Part shown: positions 1 to 9,161 of the stretch, in pieces
Layout: each line of letters starts with the position of its first letter
How positions within the stretch are numbered: position 1 is the stretch's first letter
NCBI GenBank assembly: GCA_017512705.1
Contig: JAFWEX010000030.1
Location: 1 to 64,000, forward strand
From: Paenibacillus sp.
GTDB taxonomy: Bacteria; Bacillota; Bacilli; Paenibacillales; Paenibacillaceae
Length of the DNA stretch: 64,000 bases
Direction: 5' to 3'
Translations under genes and position numbers: made by a program
Notes under the pieces: generated by a model
What the model was told of the DNA's origin: nothing
Databases searched by the model: none
The model's input: only the letters and a program-made list of their open reading frames with translations

Positions 1-1071
1 ATTTGCTTTTTTGTTCTTTTGGTTTCGTTCTTCTTGTTCCCAGTGTCGAAGCAACGGATAAGGATCAAACGACCATTCATGTAGTCCGCTGTCTCTATAG
101 ATGCCGTAGTGAAGATGCGGTGGGAATTTCCCCTGCGTTCCTGGTTTACCATAACCTGAGCTGCCCACCCATCCTACGACCTGACCAGGGGTGACAACAT
201 CCCCAACTTTAACGCTTTTATCGAAGCCAGACAGATGAGCGTAATAGTGATAGTGGTTGTTCAGATCCCGAATGCCGATACGCCAGCCTCCAAATGGATT
301 CCACCCTTTAATCTCCACAATACCGTAACACGTGCTCCGAACAGGTAGACCATGTGGGGCAAAAATATCGGTCCCTTCATGAATGCGATACCCGCCCCAA
401 CTACGCTTCGTTCCCCACGTGCTACGATAGGAATAATTGGTGTCTAGAGGGACAGGAAAGGCATGTGTGAACAGATCTAGATTGTCATAATGCTCATATA
501 ACTTAGCAAATTGTTGAATTCGCTGCACGGCTCTTGAATTATGATAATATTCCCAGAGAGCAATGCCGAAATCCTCTGGCTTACTTCCGTATTGTTGTAT
601 GATCGAGGCCATGCTGTAGAGGACATCCAGATCGTTGTTGGGATCGGCCATCCCGTCTCCTGATCCATCTCGACCTTTTCCGTTGAAAAAAAGAATGGAC
701 CCAGGATGCTGATCTGTCTCATCTGGATTCAGCCAGCCTCTCCAGGCCGGGGCAGTCATGAAAATACCAGTCAACCTCTCAGGATGCTTACGATCCTTTG
801 GATGTGCTCGTGTGATGGTCCGTTCATACTGATCGATAGCAGCTAGTCTGTACCATGGAATCTGGGTGACTTGACCAATACTTTCATACAAATGCCGACG
901 TGCAGCGAAAATGTCAGCCGGTCTTGATTCCGCGGCCTTCTTCAACGTATCCTTGTTTTGTACAGGCTCACTGTGAACATCCGCAGGAAGGAACGGGAGA
1001 AGCAGAGTGCCTGCGAGTAAGATTTTGAAGCAAAAGCCGTAAGTGTTGCGGAGTATCCAGTGCTGTTGCAC
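1..1071 (-). CDS. M23 family (LytH-like) cell-wall endopeptidase, 3' end outside window
   Basis: This is an exported zinc metallopeptidase expected to cut peptidoglycan cross-peptides. The reading frame is open from about 1092 down to base 1, so the C-terminus is missing. The zinc ligands are visible as HEGTD (near 380) and HLHYGIY (near 95-115), the classic M23 pattern. I prefer the GTG at 1071, because GGAAAGGGG lies 10 nt upstream and the resulting N-terminus (VQQHWILRN, then a hydrophobic stretch) reads as a signal peptide. An ATG at 1092 is the alternative. A long region before the catalytic domain resembles B. subtilis LytH/YunA, which also sits beside lipA. It is divergent from lipA. 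The family is certain; the LytH-type substrate (L-Ala-D-Glu bond, spore cortex) is inferred from neighbourhood only. Confidence 0.85.
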   Translation of the reverse strand, partial: MQQHWILRNTYGFCFKILLAGTLLLPFLPADVHSEPVQNKDTLKKAAESRPADIFAARRHLYESIGQVTQIPWYRLAAIDQYERTITRAHPKDRKHPERLTGIFMTAPAWRGWLNPDETDQHPGSILFFNGKGRDGSGDGMADPNNDLDVLYSMASIIQQYGSKPEDFGIALWEYYHNSRAVQRIQQFAKLYEHYDNLDLFTHAFPVPLDTNYSYRSTWGTKRSWGGYRIHEGTDIFAPHGLPVRSTCYGIVEIKGWNPFGGWRIGIRDLNNHYHYYAHLSGFDKSVKVGDVVTPGQVVGWVGSSGYGKPGTQGKFPPHLHYGIYRDSGLHEWSFDPYPLLRHWEQEERNQKNKKAN

Positions 1072-1216
1072 AGGGAAGCAGCCCCTTTCCATTAAAATGA
1101 TGCACTTGTACCCGATAGATCAAGCTACATCCTAGCGTTCTTCAAACGCTCAGATTTTATCCATTCTGTGAAAGCACAAGATGTGACAAATGGGGGTTTT
1201 TCCAAGCCTTTCATGG

Positions 1217-1222
1217 TATAAT
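1217..1222 (+). promoter_or_regulatory. Probable -10 element of the lipA promoter
   Basis: A perfect TATAAT lies 46 bp before the lipA start codon in the 196 bp divergent gap. No good -35 hexamer is present at 17 bp spacing, so this rests on the -10 alone. Confidence 0.4.
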
Positions 1223-1267
1223 ATGTTCCAAGCAAAAGCTAACTTCAGTAGAAAGAAGGTCTAAGCA

Positions 1268-2167
1268 TTGGCTAAACGCGTTAAAGAACCGAAGCCGGAT
1301 TGGATTCGGATCAAATTGACAACTGGAGATAATTATCAGGAAATTAAAACGATGATGCGTTCCAAAACATTGCATACCGTATGTGAGGAAGCACGGTGTC
1401 CAAATATTTATGAATGCTGGGCGAATCGAACAGCCACTTTTATGATTTTGGGTGACATCTGTACTAGAGCATGTCGATTTTGTGCAGTAAATACCGGTTT
1501 GCCTACGGAACTGGATCTGCAAGAACCAGAACGCGTGGCAGAAGCAGCAGAACAGATGAACCTGCAGCATTGTGTCATAACGAGTGTAGCTCGGGATGAC
1601 TTGAAGGATGGTGGAGCAACTATTTTTGCCGAGACAGTGAAGGCTGTACGCAGACGATTGCCGCTGTGTAGCGTGGAAGTGCTTATTCCGGATTTTATGG
1701 GAGACCGCGATTCACTGCAGATCGTGATGGATGCTAAACCGGATATTTTGAACCACAACATCGAAACAGTTGAACGATTGTCTGATAAAGTGCGTGCCAA
1801 AGCGAAGTATAGACGTTCGCTGGAATTGCTTGCTCGTGCCAAAGAGATGCAACCTAATATTCCAACAAAATCAAGTATTATGCTGGGTGTGGGTGAAGAA
1901 TATAACGAAATTTTAGCAACGATGGATGATCTTCGCGCGGTGAACTGTGACATTATGACCATTGGTCAGTACTTGCAGCCATCCGAAAAACATCTATATG
2001 TTGAGAAGTACTATCCGCCTGAAGAATTTGCAGCACTCAAACAGGAAGGGTTGAAACGTGGGTTCAGTCACGTGGAATCCGGTCCGATGGTACGCAGTTC
2101 TTATCATGCGCATGAACAGGTGAAATCTGCTAACCAGCATACGGAACAGGCGGCAACAAACGCATGA
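1268..2167 (+). CDS. lipA: Lipoyl synthase (radical SAM)
   Basis: LipA inserts two sulfurs into octanoyl groups on lipoyl-dependent enzymes, using two 4Fe-4S clusters. Both cluster sites are visible. The auxiliary cluster cysteines are C39, C44 and C50 in [12 protein letters not shown], and the radical-SAM triad is C65, C69 and C72 in CTRACRFC. The C-terminal RSSYHA supplies the conserved serine ligand. Length (299 aa) is normal. The start is TTG at 1268 with AAGAAGGT 6-8 nt upstream. Its TGA overlaps an ATG (ATGA at 2164-2167), so the next ORF is probably co-translated. Confidence 0.97.
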   Translation: MAKRVKEPKPDWIRIKLTTGDNYQEIKTMMRSKTLHTVCEEARCPNIYECWANRTATFMILGDICTRACRFCAVNTGLPTELDLQEPERVAEAAEQMNLQHCVITSVARDDLKDGGATIFAETVKAVRRRLPLCSVEVLIPDFMGDRDSLQIVMDAKPDILNHNIETVERLSDKVRAKAKYRRSLELLARAKEMQPNIPTKSSIMLGVGEEYNEILATMDDLRAVNCDIMTIGQYLQPSEKHLYVEKYYPPEEFAALKQEGLKRGFSHVESGPMVRSSYHAHEQVKSANQHTEQAATNA

Positions 2168-2181
2168 TGGAGGAGTCCGGA

Positions 2182-2316
2182 TTGGAACAGGATAATAATA
2201 AAGAAGAACAACAGCAGGTGCAGGATGCTGTAGATGATACCGTTCAAGAGAACGTTCAGGAGAATACTCAAGAAACTACTCAGGAAACGGTACAGGAAAA
2301 CCCAAAGCTCCTGTGA
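2182..2316 (+). CDS. Acidic Gln-rich leader ORF overlapping yutD (or its frameshifted N-terminus)
   Basis: A 44-residue ORF starts at TTG 2182, 6 nt after a strong GGAGGAG, or at ATG 2164, which overlaps the lipA stop. Its product is low-complexity and acidic, with repeated VQEN/TQET units. Its TGA (2314-2316) overlaps the GTG start of yutD (2313-2315) as GTGA. Just before the stop, frame-0 codons GAA AAC CCA carry the canonical -1 slippery pattern A AAC CCA (2298-2304). A -1 slip there fuses this segment to the YutD frame as QENPKAPVIVQVGG. It may therefore be a coupling leader, a programmed-frameshift N-terminus, or the result of a simple indel. I do not recognise a family. Confidence 0.55.
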   Translation: MEQDNNKEEQQQVQDAVDDTVQENVQENTQETTQETVQENPKLL

Positions 2317-2621
2317 TTGTGCAGGTTGGCGGCAAAAATTACGAAATCGTTCAGAATCACAAAGAAGGTTGGAATGCTGAAGTATTTCGTGACCGGTACA
2401 GTGAAGTGCTGGAGCGTTATGACTACATTATTGGCGATTGGGGATATAGCCAGTTGAGACTCAAGGGCTTCTATCGGGACAACCACCCCAAGGCAACAAA
2501 AGATTCCACTATTTCGTATCTGGTGGATTACATCAATGAGTACTGCAACTTTGGTTGTGCATACTTTGTGCTTCAGAAGTGTAAAGAGCAACCTCAAGCC
2601 AAAGCAAAAAGCGGTTCCTGA
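2313..2621 (+). CDS. yutD: YutD family protein
   Basis: A 102-residue protein of the YutD family, conserved in Bacillales next to lipA, with no firmly established biochemical role. The conserved core is clear: NHKEGWNAEVF, RYDYIIGDWGYSQLRLKG and EYCNFGCAYFVL, with two cysteines in CNFGC that could bind metal. The first start codon in this frame is GTG 2313. It has no properly spaced Shine-Dalgarno of its own, so initiation probably depends on the overlapping upstream ORF (GTGA) or on a -1 frameshift at 2298-2304. A terminator overlaps the stop codon. Confidence 0.85.
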   Translation: MIVQVGGKNYEIVQNHKEGWNAEVFRDRYSEVLERYDYIIGDWGYSQLRLKGFYRDNHPKATKDSTISYLVDYINEYCNFGCAYFVLQKCKEQPQAKAKSGS

Positions 2622-2637
2622 GAAGGACCGCTTTTTT
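2606..2637 (+). terminator. Rho-independent terminator after yutD
   Basis: A stem AAAAGCGGTTC/GGACCGCTTTT is followed by a T run. It begins inside the last yutD codons and separates yutD from convergent nadK. Confidence 0.85.
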
Positions 2638-2683
2638 GTATACAACGATGTTTGAATTTTCACCAAGAATAGAACCGTATAAG

Positions 2684-3487
2684 TTAGTCAAGGAAGGCAG
2701 TCCGAACCCGATTCCAGAATGGGTAGGGGCGAAAACGTGCAAAGCTGACCTTTTGCTCTGAGACCTGACAACGAACAGATATCAGATCTTCTACCATCAG
2801 ATTAACGTGATCAATCGTTAGCAACAAACGCTGATCTTTACGTGAAAAAATATCGCAATGATGATGCTTGGGTAAAATGACAGGTGAGCCGAGCGTCCGG
2901 TACACGCGGTTGTTAATGGAAGCAATCTCTGCGATCTGAATGGCTTCAATGGTAGGATGCACCATGGCCCCGCCAAGCGCTTTGTTGTACGCCGTACTGC
3001 CGGAAGGAGTGGAGACACAGATGCCATCTCCCCGAAACATCTCAAATGTAACGTCATTGATATCAACTTGAGCGACAACGGTACCGTCGACCCCTTTTAA
3101 CGTAAATTCATTCAAGGCAATGTACGAGGCGTTACCTGACTTTTTACGAATCTCCAGTTCGAGTAATGGATACTTCACGATACGCGGTTTAAGGAGACCC
3201 GGATCGCCTTTACCACTCATCAATCTAACCAGTTCCCTTAATTCTTCCTTCTTCCAATCGGCATAGAAGCCGAGATGACCTGTATGAACCCCAACAAAAG
3301 CAATATCCGGAATGCGGTCAATGAAATTGTGAAAAGCTTGAAGCATCGTTCCATCGCCTCCGATGGAGATGACAATCTCCGGCGATTCTGCGTCCAGCTT
3401 GAACCCTTCTTCTTTCGCCAGCTCATGAAACTGCTGAGCTAGATCAATTGATAATTGGTCTCCGCGGTCTTGAACATAGTATCTCAA
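2684..3487 (-). CDS. nadK: NAD kinase
   Basis: ATP-dependent phosphorylation of NAD to NADP in the cytosol. The GGDGT motif (residues 43-47) and the PSGSTAYNKALGG motif typical of NAD kinases are both present. Length (267 aa) matches the shorter Bacillus paralogue class. The start is TTG at 3487, with AAAGGAG 8 nt upstream. It is transcribed convergently with yutD and lies downstream of ylbJ on the same strand, about 100 bp apart. Confidence 0.95.
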   Translation of the reverse strand: MRYYVQDRGDQLSIDLAQQFHELAKEEGFKLDAESPEIVISIGGDGTMLQAFHNFIDRIPDIAFVGVHTGHLGFYADWKKEELRELVRLMSGKGDPGLLKPRIVKYPLLELEIRKKSGNASYIALNEFTLKGVDGTVVAQVDINDVTFEMFRGDGICVSTPSGSTAYNKALGGAMVHPTIEAIQIAEIASINNRVYRTLGSPVILPKHHHCDIFSRKDQRLLLTIDHVNLMVEDLISVRCQVSEQKVSFARFRPYPFWNRVRTAFLD

Positions 3488-3591
3488 GATGAAAGCTCCT
3501 TTGTGGTCATTATACTACCGATGATAATCAATTCCGCGTCAGAACACAATGTTTGAAGCAAACTATTTGGTACTGGCTTTGGGTATTAGCC

Positions 3592-4845
3592 TTACTTTTT
3601 GCTCCGTTTAAGCATGAACTGGAAGAGTAGAGTAAGACATAGCAGAAGGAAGAGGAACGATACACATACGAGTATTCCGGTTGCTCCAATGTAACTCCAC
3701 CCCGGATGATATGAAGAGATGGAGTGAATGAATGGACTGTTAAAAAATGCAGGGGAGCTCGCATTAGCCATTAGAACGGGCCATAACAGAATGACAAGCA
3801 AGGGTGCAATGGCTGCGTGGATGGCTCTGGCTAGTAAAAAAGGTCCATATCGCATCGGTGTATTGCTCAGTACACTCATGATCTGCGCATGGACGGATAG
3901 TCCTCCCCAGGAAAGTACGAAAGAGGCAGCGGCAACTTTGAAGATAAGAGGTATGGAGCTGGCCGTGGCTCCGGCTTCCTTAGCTCCAAGAGTGACCTCG
4001 AATAATCCGCCAACGAGACTGTGTGACAGGGACGGTGGTAAGCCAGCCAGTTGAAGCCCTTGTTCAGTCAAAGCGTACAATATGCCAAGCCAGCCGGTCT
4101 GAACCAATAATTCCATAATGACAGAGAAGAATACAACAAGCCCTCCTACGATAATAATAAGTCGTAGGGAAGAGGATACGGCGTGCCGCAGCAATTCGCC
4201 GAATGTCCGTCCATCTGCTTGTCTAGCCGTATGCATTGCATAGATTGCGCGTAGGAAGCGATTCTGGTGCTGTTCATGAGATAGAGTGGTATCAGACGGC
4301 GGAAGAGCGGGTTGCAGCTTGGAAGTAGAGTGACCATGAAAACGCATGAGTACACCTATTAGAAAAGCAGCTGAGTAATGTGATGCCACAAGAATCGGAG
4401 CAATAGATGTATTATGAAAAAAACCGACGGATACTGCCCCAATCATAAAGATGGGATCGGATGAGGTGGTGAATGCGACCAAGCGCTCCCCTTCCTCTCG
4501 TGTAACCAGCTTCTGTTCCCATAATTGGGCCGTTAGTTTAGCTCCAGTAGGGTAACCTGAAGCGCAACTTACTGCGAAGACAAACCCCCCACTTCCAGGA
4601 ACTCGAAATAATGGTCTCATAAGCGGATTAAGCAGTGTACCTAAGAAATGCACGATACCAAAGCCAAGAAGTAGCTCGGATAGTACCAGAAAGGGAAATA
4701 GAGACGGGAATAAGACATCCCACCAGATGGATAGTCCCCTTACGCTAGCATGCCAGGTCTCCACAGGATGCACAGCCATGAGAATCGAGAAGATCAGGAG
4801 AGCGAGTATAATCCATATTTGCATAATACGCTTAGGAGCAGCCAT
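3592..4845 (-). CDS. ylbJ: Sporulation integral membrane protein YlbJ
   Basis: A 417-residue polytopic membrane protein with many hydrophobic segments across its length. It carries the nucleoside-recognition/Gate-like pattern of YlbJ: WWDVLFPSLFPFLVLSELL near residue 41 and the glycine-rich CASGYPTGAKLTAQ near residue 114. In B. subtilis YlbJ is a SigE-dependent protein needed for heat-resistant spores. A CATATATT element resembling a SigE -10 lies upstream, but I could not place a convincing -35. AAAGGAG precedes the ATG. Confidence 0.9.
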   Translation of the reverse strand: MAAPKRIMQIWIILALLIFSILMAVHPVETWHASVRGLSIWWDVLFPSLFPFLVLSELLLGFGIVHFLGTLLNPLMRPLFRVPGSGGFVFAVSCASGYPTGAKLTAQLWEQKLVTREEGERLVAFTTSSDPIFMIGAVSVGFFHNTSIAPILVASHYSAAFLIGVLMRFHGHSTSKLQPALPPSDTTLSHEQHQNRFLRAIYAMHTARQADGRTFGELLRHAVSSSLRLIIIVGGLVVFFSVIMELLVQTGWLGILYALTEQGLQLAGLPPSLSHSLVGGLFEVTLGAKEAGATASSIPLIFKVAAASFVLSWGGLSVHAQIMSVLSNTPMRYGPFLLARAIHAAIAPLLVILLWPVLMANASSPAFFNSPFIHSISSYHPGWSYIGATGILVCVSFLFLLLCLTLLFQFMLKRSKK

Positions 4846-5044
4846 GAGTTTTCTCCTTTATTGTTCAGATGAATAACCTGTTGTTTTTCAGGGAGCTATT
4901 GCCATCAATATATGAAAAAGAGTGGACAAACAGTACAAATAATATTAGAAAGCGTTTGCAAAAATGGCTGTGCTTTTGATTGATGTATGCTAAAATGGTA
5001 AAAACGCCTGAACGTCACCTAATTGTCATAAAGGTGGAATCAAT

Positions 5045-5158
5045 ATGGATGGAGTGATGATCATGAGTCTTATCGCCGGAGTCTTGGTCTGTGCATTTGT
5101 GTATGTTATACGCGCCTCGCTGGTGCGTACTGAAGAGGAAGATTGGCGAAGTTATTAA
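5045..5158 (+). CDS. Small single-pass membrane protein (37 aa), function unknown
   Basis: A short ORF encoding a hydrophobic segment (SLIAGVLVCAFVYVIRA) followed by a charged tail ending EEEDWRSY. Possible ATG starts lie at 5045, 5057 and 5063, and GGAGTGATG provides an SD for the last. It is followed immediately by a good terminator, which supports a real transcript. I recognise no family. It is divergent from ylbJ. Confidence 0.45.
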   Translation: MDGVMIMSLIAGVLVCAFVYVIRASLVRTEEEDWRSY

Positions 5159-5170
5159 TGGATATGTGGT

Positions 5171-5200
5171 GCGTCAGCCTTTGTGTTGGCGCTTTTTTTT
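5171..5200 (+). terminator. Rho-independent terminator after small ORF
   Basis: An eight-pair stem, GCGTCAGC against GTTGGCGC with two wobble pairs, is followed by eight T residues. Confidence 0.75.
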
Positions 5201-5391
5201 GTGTTTCCAGGCCATAAAGTCCTTGATGCATAAGGCTCTATTCCAACATCAACCTCCATATGATATAGGACTTTTTGATTTTTTTTGATAGAATGAAGAT
5301 GCTTGCCTTTTAGGTCAAGCTTGTTAATCTATTGTTTACCATGTTCATGTAACGTGTATTATATTGCAAAATTCGACAAGTAAGGGGGAGA

Positions 5392-5772
5392 ATGATGAAT
5401 CCCAATTTAAGTATCTATGACAATCTTGGCGGTGAGCAGGGTGTTCGTGCACTGGTGGAGGCCTTTTATCCCATCGTTTTGCAAAATGAACAGCTAGCAC
5501 CACTATTCCCGGAAGATATTGGTCCGGTAATGGACAAACAGTACATGTTTCTATCTCAATTTTTCGGAGGACCGGCGTTGTTTTCTGAGGCGTACGGACA
5601 TCCCATGATGCGTGCTCGCCATATGCATTTCGAGGTGACGGTTGAGCGAGCTGAAGCATGGCTTGCATGCATGAATCAAGCGTTAACACAGGTTGGTGTC
5701 GAGGAGCCGCTGCATTCTTTTATTTTGCAACGTTTGTCCGGACCTGCGCACCATTTCGTGAATACACCATAG
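5392..5772 (+). CDS. Group II truncated hemoglobin (YjbI-like)
   Basis: A 126-residue 2-on-2 globin of the HbO type. It opens with the characteristic IYDNLGGEQGVRALVEAFY. The distal pocket YMFLSQFFGGP and the following HPMMRARHMHFEV, which contains the proximal histidine, are clear. Such proteins bind oxygen or NO and are linked to oxidative or nitrosative stress defence in the cytosol. GGGGGAG precedes the ATG. A DUF2225 gene follows 40 bp downstream and may be co-transcribed. Confidence 0.92.
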   Translation: MMNPNLSIYDNLGGEQGVRALVEAFYPIVLQNEQLAPLFPEDIGPVMDKQYMFLSQFFGGPALFSEAYGHPMMRARHMHFEVTVERAEAWLACMNQALTQVGVEEPLHSFILQRLSGPAHHFVNTP

Positions 5773-5812
5773 TTCCAATACACAACAAGCCTTAGGGGAG
5801 AGGGATGGACAA

Positions 5813-6544
5813 GTGGAATTAGAGCCGCTGTATAAGGTGAAGGTGACGTGTCACTATTGTGAGACCGAATTCAAAACTTCACGTGTTAGACCGAGCTTGA
5901 AACGGCCTTACCGGACAGATTCCGATTTTTGTATGTATTACAAAGAGGAAAATCCTGATTTTTATGTTGTCCGGATCTGTCCGTCCTGTGGATTTGCTTC
6001 AACTGAGAATTCAATGGGGAATCTGAACGAGAAGCAACGCAATGCATTTATGGATCAGATCGGAAATCGTTGGGTCAAACGGGATTACAGTGGTCCAAGA
6101 AATCTGGAACAGGCACTAGCTACATACAAATTAGGCTTACTCTGTGCTCAGGTGATTCAGGAAAAGGAGCGCGTTGTAGCGGGTCTGCTGCATCATTTAG
6201 CTTGGTTGTATCGGTACATGGAAGATCATGAACAAGAGAACCGTTTTCTTGAATTTAGCTTAGAGGCTTATGTTAAAGTGTTTGAACAGGAAGGGACAGG
6301 CGGCAATGAAGCGAAATTATTGTATCTGATTGGAGAGCTCAATCGCAGAGTGGGGCGGTTCCATGAAGCAGTCAAGTGGTTTGCCCGAGTCATTCATGAC
6401 AAACGAATTACTGATGCAGCAATGATTCGAGCTTCAAGGGAACAATGGGCATTGGTGCGTGAACAGATGATATCTGGAAAAATGGAGTTGCCCGAAGAAA
6501 TGCTGGAGGCAGACAAAGAGGCTGCGAAGCGCAGCCCTCTTTAA
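5813..6544 (+). CDS. DUF2225 zinc-ribbon/TPR-like protein
   Basis: A 243-residue cytosolic protein with an N-terminal CxxC pair (CHYCETEF) and a second CPSCGF pair about 45 residues on, forming a probable zinc ribbon. The C-terminal half is helical and resembles tetratricopeptide repeats (LLYLIGELNRRVGRFHEAVKWF). This matches DUF2225, which is common in Firmicutes and has no defined activity. The start is GTG 5813, preceded by GGGGAGAGGGATGG. The closer ATG at 5805 is out of frame. Confidence 0.85.
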   Translation: MELEPLYKVKVTCHYCETEFKTSRVRPSLKRPYRTDSDFCMYYKEENPDFYVVRICPSCGFASTENSMGNLNEKQRNAFMDQIGNRWVKRDYSGPRNLEQALATYKLGLLCAQVIQEKERVVAGLLHHLAWLYRYMEDHEQENRFLEFSLEAYVKVFEQEGTGGNEAKLLYLIGELNRRVGRFHEAVKWFARVIHDKRITDAAMIRASREQWALVREQMISGKMELPEEMLEADKEAAKRSPL

Positions 6545-6560
6545 TGTATTTGATTCAGGT

Positions 6561-6794
6561 CTATGAACGGACAGGACGACTGGACAGCAAGTAATCATTA
6601 TCGGTATCAATGACGGTCATGTTGCTATTACAACAAGGGAAAACCAGTAATTTCTTTTTTCCTTCACGGATACGAACGAGTTCTTTGGGTTTAAGAGGCA
6701 ATAGTACATTATTTGCTCCGCAAAAAGGGCATTGCTGTACATAAATATCCCCCATAATGACATCGTAAGGCCAGCTATTCTCAAAAGGAATCAT
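6561..6794 (-). CDS. Small cysteine-containing protein, possible zinc ribbon
   Basis: A 77-residue protein with CPFCGANN and a later CCN, suggesting an incomplete or CxxC/CC zinc site. I do not recognise a named family. The ATG overlaps the stop of the upstream yycC gene (ATGA), so the pair is almost certainly co-translated. Tail-to-tail with the DUF2225 gene, 16 bp apart. Confidence 0.7.
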   Translation of the reverse strand: MIPFENSWPYDVIMGDIYVQQCPFCGANNVLLPLKPKELVRIREGKKKLLVFPCCNSNMTVIDTDNDYLLSSRPVRS

Positions 6795-6961
6795 TCAGAT
6801 TTGCCTTCTTTGTCAGAAGGTTTGGCTGCCTCTTCTTTGGCCAGTTCTGCAATCTTCTGCATGAGAATATGTTGAGGCATATGCATTAGATGTTCCAAAG
6901 GAACACCCAGAGATTCTGCTAATTTGACGGCGGTATCAGCCGATACTTGTAAAGGTTTCAT
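6791..6961 (-). CDS. yycC: YycC family protein
   Basis: A 56-residue protein with the YycC family core: MKPLQVSADTAVKLAESLG, then VPLEHLMHMPQHILMQKIAE, and a lysine/glutamate-rich tail. The function is not established. GGAGG lies 7 nt before the ATG. It is divergent from pepF and heads a two-gene unit with the cysteine-containing protein. Confidence 0.85.
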   Translation of the reverse strand: MKPLQVSADTAVKLAESLGVPLEHLMHMPQHILMQKIAELAKEEAAKPSDKEGKSE

Positions 6962-7079
6962 ACATTTACCTCCTGAATAAGTTGCTGATTATTTCTCTAG
7001 TATAGAGATACGTTGCGTATAAAACCAGTTTTTAATTCAATTCTACTCATTGAATCTATAGAAAGAGGTGCCTTATTAG

Positions 7080-8879
7080 ATGAAAATGCCATTAAATCCC
7101 GTATGGGATCTGGAGTCCATCTTTAGTGGAGGTTCTTCTTCCGAAGCTTTCGCAGCATATCTACATGATTTGGATACGGATGTACGAAACCTGCAAGAAA
7201 CATTGAGTCAGACGGCTGCTCCAACGACGCTGGAAGACACGAAAACTTTTGACCCTATTCTTGAACTTCTGCAGAGCTGTTATGTGCGAATCTCTGAAGG
7301 ATCTGCATTCGTATCTTGTCTGTCTGCTCAAAATCAACAAGACAAAAAGGCGGCAAAACTTCAGGGAGCTGTAAGTTCCCTGGCAGCGATGTTAAACAGC
7401 TGTAAGTCTAAATTCGACAACATACTCAGCCAAACGTCAGAGGATGTATGGAATAAATGGCTAGAACGACCAGAAATTCAGCCATTAATCTTTGTGCTGA
7501 ACGAGAGTCGTACACAAGCGAAAGAAAAATTGTCGCCAGAGTTAGAGGGGCTTGCTCTGGATCTGGCTGTAGATGGTTATCACGGCTGGGGTAAGTTTTA
7601 TAATACGATTGTAAGCAAAGTGAACATTCCATTTGAACAAGATGGAGAGACGGTTATGCTGTCGGCAGGACAGGCAGCCAATAAACTTAGTGACAATGAT
7701 CGTGAAGTGCGTGAACGGGTCTTTGCCACATGGGAGCAGGCCTGGACAGACGTGGAGGATTTCTGCGCAGATACCTTGAACCACCTCGCAGGTTTCCGTC
7801 TGAAATTGTATGAGAAACGTGGATGGAATGATATCTTGAAGGAGCCTCTTGCCATCAACCGGATGTCTCGCCAGACACTAGATACAATGTGGGAAGTCAT
7901 TAATGGAACGAAGCCGATACTCGTGAAGTACTTGGAGCGAAAAGCTCAACTGCTGGGTGTCGATAAGCTGAGCTGGAGCGATGTAGAAGCGCCGGTCGGC
8001 AAATCAGTTGGAAAAGTGACATATGACGAAGCCGCTCAAACCATCGTGGAGCAATTCGCCAAGTTCAGTCCGAAGCTGTCTAGTTTTGCAGAAATGGCTT
8101 TTGAGAAACGATGGATTGAGGCTGAAGATCGCCCGGGCAAACGTCCAGGCGGATTCTGTACCTCATTGCCACTTAGCAAAGCAACCCGTATTTTTATGAC
8201 CTTCTCGGGAACAGCATCGAACGTATCGACGCTCGCGCATGAACTTGGTCATGGATATCACCAGCATATCATGGAAGAACTGCCCGCACTCAATCAGCGA
8301 TATGCGATGAACGTGGCCGAAACAGCTTCTACATTTGCGGAGATGATCGTTGCGGATGCCTTGGTACAAACCGCAAGCGATGAGCAGGAGAAGCTGGCTT
8401 TGTTAGAAGATAAAATACAGCGTAGTGTAGCTTTCTTTATGAACATTCATGCCCGTTTTCTGTTTGAGAATCGCTTCTATGAGCAGCGTAAGAAAGGGCT
8501 CGTAAGTGCGGAAGAGCTGAGCAAATTAATGGTAGAAGCTCAGGAAGAAGCTTATTGCGGCGTTCTTGCCTCAAATCATCCACACTTCTGGGCATCGAAG
8601 CTGCATTTTTATCTCACGGGTGTACCTTTCTATAATTTCCCGTATACGTTCGGTTATATGTTTAGTGCGGGGATCTACGCGAGAGCTCAACAGGAAGGTA
8701 CGGATTTTGCGAGTAAATATGATGATTTGCTTCGTGACACGGGACGAATGACGGTGGAGGAACTGGCACAGAAACATCTGGGTACAGATCTGAGACAGCC
8801 GGAATTTTGGCAAAATGCAGCGAACCTGGTGATTGCGGATATTGAGCAATTTTTAGAGATGACTGAAGCGGGGAAGTAA
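7080..8879 (+). CDS. pepF: M3 family oligoendopeptidase F
   Basis: A cytosolic zinc metallo-oligopeptidase that degrades short peptides. The active site HELGH (residues 387-391) is followed by the third ligand glutamate in ETASTFAE (about 414). Length (599 aa) is standard for PepF. AGAAAGAGGTG precedes the ATG by about 10 nt. It stands alone, ending in a strong terminator. Confidence 0.95.
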   Translation: MKMPLNPVWDLESIFSGGSSSEAFAAYLHDLDTDVRNLQETLSQTAAPTTLEDTKTFDPILELLQSCYVRISEGSAFVSCLSAQNQQDKKAAKLQGAVSSLAAMLNSCKSKFDNILSQTSEDVWNKWLERPEIQPLIFVLNESRTQAKEKLSPELEGLALDLAVDGYHGWGKFYNTIVSKVNIPFEQDGETVMLSAGQAANKLSDNDREVRERVFATWEQAWTDVEDFCADTLNHLAGFRLKLYEKRGWNDILKEPLAINRMSRQTLDTMWEVINGTKPILVKYLERKAQLLGVDKLSWSDVEAPVGKSVGKVTYDEAAQTIVEQFAKFSPKLSSFAEMAFEKRWIEAEDRPGKRPGGFCTSLPLSKATRIFMTFSGTASNVSTLAHELGHGYHQHIMEELPALNQRYAMNVAETASTFAEMIVADALVQTASDEQEKLALLEDKIQRSVAFFMNIHARFLFENRFYEQRKKGLVSAEELSKLMVEAQEEAYCGVLASNHPHFWASKLHFYLTGVPFYNFPYTFGYMFSAGIYARAQQEGTDFASKYDDLLRDTGRMTVEELAQKHLGTDLRQPEFWQNAANLVIADIEQFLEMTEAGK

Positions 8880-8908
8880 CATAGAAATCTGAATAAGGTA
8901 TAAACTCT

Positions 8909-8949
8909 ACTACAATGAATGTCTGATGGACATTCATTGTAGTTTTTTT
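8909..8949 (+). terminator. Strong terminator after pepF
   Basis: A perfect 15 bp inverted repeat (arms beginning ACTACAATGAATGTC) around a 5-nt loop, followed by a T run. Confidence 0.92.
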
Positions 8950-9079
8950 GGTTTGGATTGTTCATAACTGAAAATTAGATATTTTGTCGTAATTGGAGGA
9001 AAAAACTCACTTTAAGGAAGAGAAGTGGCAATTAATTGCGCAAGTTATAGTAAAAAATACCCAATATTGTTTACGTTTG

Positions 9080-9108
9080 TTGAGTATGTGCAGGTGATGT
9101 CATATAAT
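9080..9108 (+). promoter_or_regulatory. SigA-type promoter of the 136-aa orphan gene
   Basis: TTGAGT (9080-9085) and TATAAT (9103-9108) are separated by exactly 17 bp, 54 bp before the coding start. Confidence 0.6.
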
Positions 9109-9161
9109 GAGTCGTAAGTCCTTGATTATAGGACTATAAGCATAAGAATAGGAGTGTTAAT

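Noticed and set aside
4947-4960. cre-like sequence AGAAAGCGTTTGCA upstream of ylbJ and the 37-aa ORF
   Set aside because: Two mismatches at conserved positions and no carbon-metabolism gene nearby; too weak to list as a CcpA site.
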